6,893 nt of DNA, from the NCBI GenBank assembly GCA_021823555.1, contig JAKANW010000154.1, positions 1 to 6,893 of the forward strand. The letters are read 5' to 3'. This document shows, one piece after another, positions 6,158-6,893 of the stretch. Positions within the stretch are counted from its first letter, which is position 1, and each line of letters begins with the position of its first letter. Origin of the DNA: Chloroflexota bacterium (GTDB lineage: Bacteria; Chloroflexota; Anaerolineae; Anaerolineales; Villigracilaceae). The notes under the pieces were generated by a model. The model worked only from the letters and a program-made list of their open reading frames with translations. It had not been told where the DNA came from and did no database searches. The position numbers and the translations under genes were made by a program.

Positions 6158-6177
6158 TGACTGGATACTGGTTACTA
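6142..6177 (-). repeat. Inverted heptamer array spanning hemC stop and hemD start
   Basis: Read on the - strand, the heptamers are TAGTAAC (6171-6177), CAGTATC (6164-6170), CAGTCAT (6157-6163), TAGTGAA (6150-6156) and CAGTGAT (6143-6149). Bases 6142-6163 are complementary to 5976-5997 of the hemC array at 20 of 22 positions. The array supplies the last HemC codons, the TAA stop at 6155-6157, the whole 19-nt hemC-hemD gap and the A of the hemD ATG. Confidence 0.75.
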
Positions 6178-6893
6178 TGAAAATACTGATCACCCGTCCG
6201 CGCGCCCAAGCCGATGACTTCGCTGAAAGATTGCGTTCCGCAGGCTTCGAGCCAATCTTTTTCCCTGTGATTGAAATTCGTCCGATTGAAAATAATGCGG
6301 CGCTCGATCAAGCGCTGGAGAAATTGGATCGCTACGCGTGGGTGGTGTTCACCTCGGTCAATGCGGTGGAGGTGGTATTTTCCCTCACCCCTCGCCCCTC
6401 TCCCAAAATTGGGAGAGGGGTTGGGGTGAGGGTTGCCGCGATTGGGCCGAAGACCGCCGAAACGTTGCAGGCGCGCGGCGTGACTCCTGATTTCGTCCCT
6501 GAAGAATATGTGGCTGAGTCTATTTTGCCTGGGCTGGGTGATTTACGTGGAAAATGGGTCCTGCTTCCCCGCGCAGAAATCGCCCACAAGGAATTACCCG
6601 AAGCAATCGCCAAAGCGGGCGGAATCGCGCATGAGATCGTGGCATATCAAACTCTCCCTGCAAAAGTTGACATGGATGGACTCGACGCTTTGAAATCTGG
6701 CGTGGATGTTGTCACTTTTACCAGTGCTTCCACAGTTGAAAATTTTGTCGCTGTTCTGCGCCAAAATGGACTCGACCCGTTGAACCTGCCGAACAATCCG
6801 CTGTTCGCTTGCATTGGTCCCATCACGGAGCAAGCCGCGCGGGAAGAAGGGTTATCCAATCTTGTTGTTGCTAAAGAATATACGACTGATGGA
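6177..6893 (+). CDS. hemD: Uroporphyrinogen-III synthase (3' end outside window)
   Basis: HemD cyclises hydroxymethylbilane with inversion of ring D to give uroporphyrinogen III, the branch point of haem, sirohaem and cobalamin. The frame is open from ATG 6177 to the window end, 239 codons; the family is usually about 250 residues, so little is missing. Recognisable parts are MKILITRPRAQADDFAERL, WVVFTSVNAVEVVF (55-68), AAIGPKTAETLQARG (87-101), PDFVPEEYVAESI, GKWVLLPRAE, VVTFTSASTVENF and the ACIGPITEQAAREEG segment near the end, giving the two-lobed fold of the family. Residues 69-86 (SLTPRPSPKIGRGVGVRV) are encoded by a palindromic repeat and occupy the place where relatives usually have a helix and linker between FTSVNAVE and AAIGPKT. 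No Shine-Dalgarno is visible; the start lies 19 nt after hemC in repeat DNA, so coupling to hemC translation is likely. Confidence 0.93.
   Translation, partial: MKILITRPRAQADDFAERLRSAGFEPIFFPVIEIRPIENNAALDQALEKLDRYAWVVFTSVNAVEVVFSLTPRPSPKIGRGVGVRVAAIGPKTAETLQARGVTPDFVPEEYVAESILPGLGDLRGKWVLLPRAEIAHKELPEAIAKAGGIAHEIVAYQTLPAKVDMDGLDALKSGVDVVTFTSASTVENFVAVLRQNGLDPLNLPNNPLFACIGPITEQAAREEGLSNLVVAKEYTTDG
6382..6432. repeat. 51-bp palindromic element in frame within hemD
   Basis: Arms CCCTCACCCC (6382-6391) and CCCCTCTCCC (6395-6404) pair with GGGAGAGGGG (6411-6420) and GGGGTGAGGG (6423-6432); only TCG versus TT in the middle of each arm is unpaired. The apex is AAAATT (6405-6410). The element is 51 bp, exactly 17 codons, and keeps the hemD frame. 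The sequence type (CCCTCACCCC...CTCTCCC palindromes) is known as a dispersed repeat in many bacterial genomes. Confidence 0.85.

Noticed and set aside
6332..6613. 93-codon - strand frame containing a Leu/Thr/Pro-rich stretch
   Set aside because: The stretch is the usual spurious translation of the palindromic repeat in hemD, and the frame is antisense to a conserved enzyme.
1..6893. CRISPR array, tRNA, rRNA, transposase or phage gene
   Set aside because: I looked for spaced direct repeats, tRNA-like cloverleafs and transposase motifs on both strands and saw none. The heptamer arrays have no spacers.

Overview
The window looks like a chromosomal piece of an uncultured or little-studied Chloroflexota bacterium, most likely class Anaerolineae. 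This is an inference from style, not from a marker gene. It rests on a SARP/BTAD-type regulator, C5-pathway haem genes in the order hemA-hemC-hemD, and several short dispersed repeats (GC-rich palindromes and heptamer arrays) scattered through intergenic and even coding DNA. All genes lie on the + strand.

Region 1 (1-828) is the 3' end of a transcriptional regulator with a winged helix followed by a BTAD domain; its N-terminus lies outside the window. Region 2 (about 867-3470) is a compact signalling cassette: an OmpR/PhoB-family response regulator, an overlapping HAMP-type sensor histidine kinase, and a short secreted acidic protein with an internal duplication, closed by a strong intrinsic terminator. 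The main observation of the window is that the response-regulator gene and the small secreted-protein gene are preceded by the same promoter layout: two 7-bp direct repeats of the type RCTTCAY at an 11-bp period, then exactly 10 bp, then a -10 hexamer. This matches the geometry of Pho-box promoters, so the two-component system probably activates both its own operon and the secreted protein. The regulator's predicted transcript would begin at or next to its ATG, that is, leaderless.

Region 3 (3471-3895) is a gene-free stretch of about 425 bp. It holds a composite inverted repeat with a commonly dispersed GC-rich core, a perfect 13-bp dyad, and an AT-rich section with short direct and inverted repeats that presumably contains the hem promoter.

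Region 4 (3896-6893) is the haem/tetrapyrrole operon: hemA (glutamyl-tRNA reductase), hemC (hydroxymethylbilane synthase) and hemD (uroporphyrinogen-III synthase, cut by the window end just before its C-terminus). Gaps between genes are 15 and 19 nt. HemA makes glutamate-1-semialdehyde from Glu-tRNA, HemC polymerises porphobilinogen, and HemD closes and inverts ring D. Repeats have entered the coding DNA here. A CAGTNAT heptamer array encodes a loop of HemC. An inverted copy encodes the HemC C-terminus and stop and runs up to the hemD start codon. A 51-bp (17-codon) palindromic element sits in frame inside hemD.
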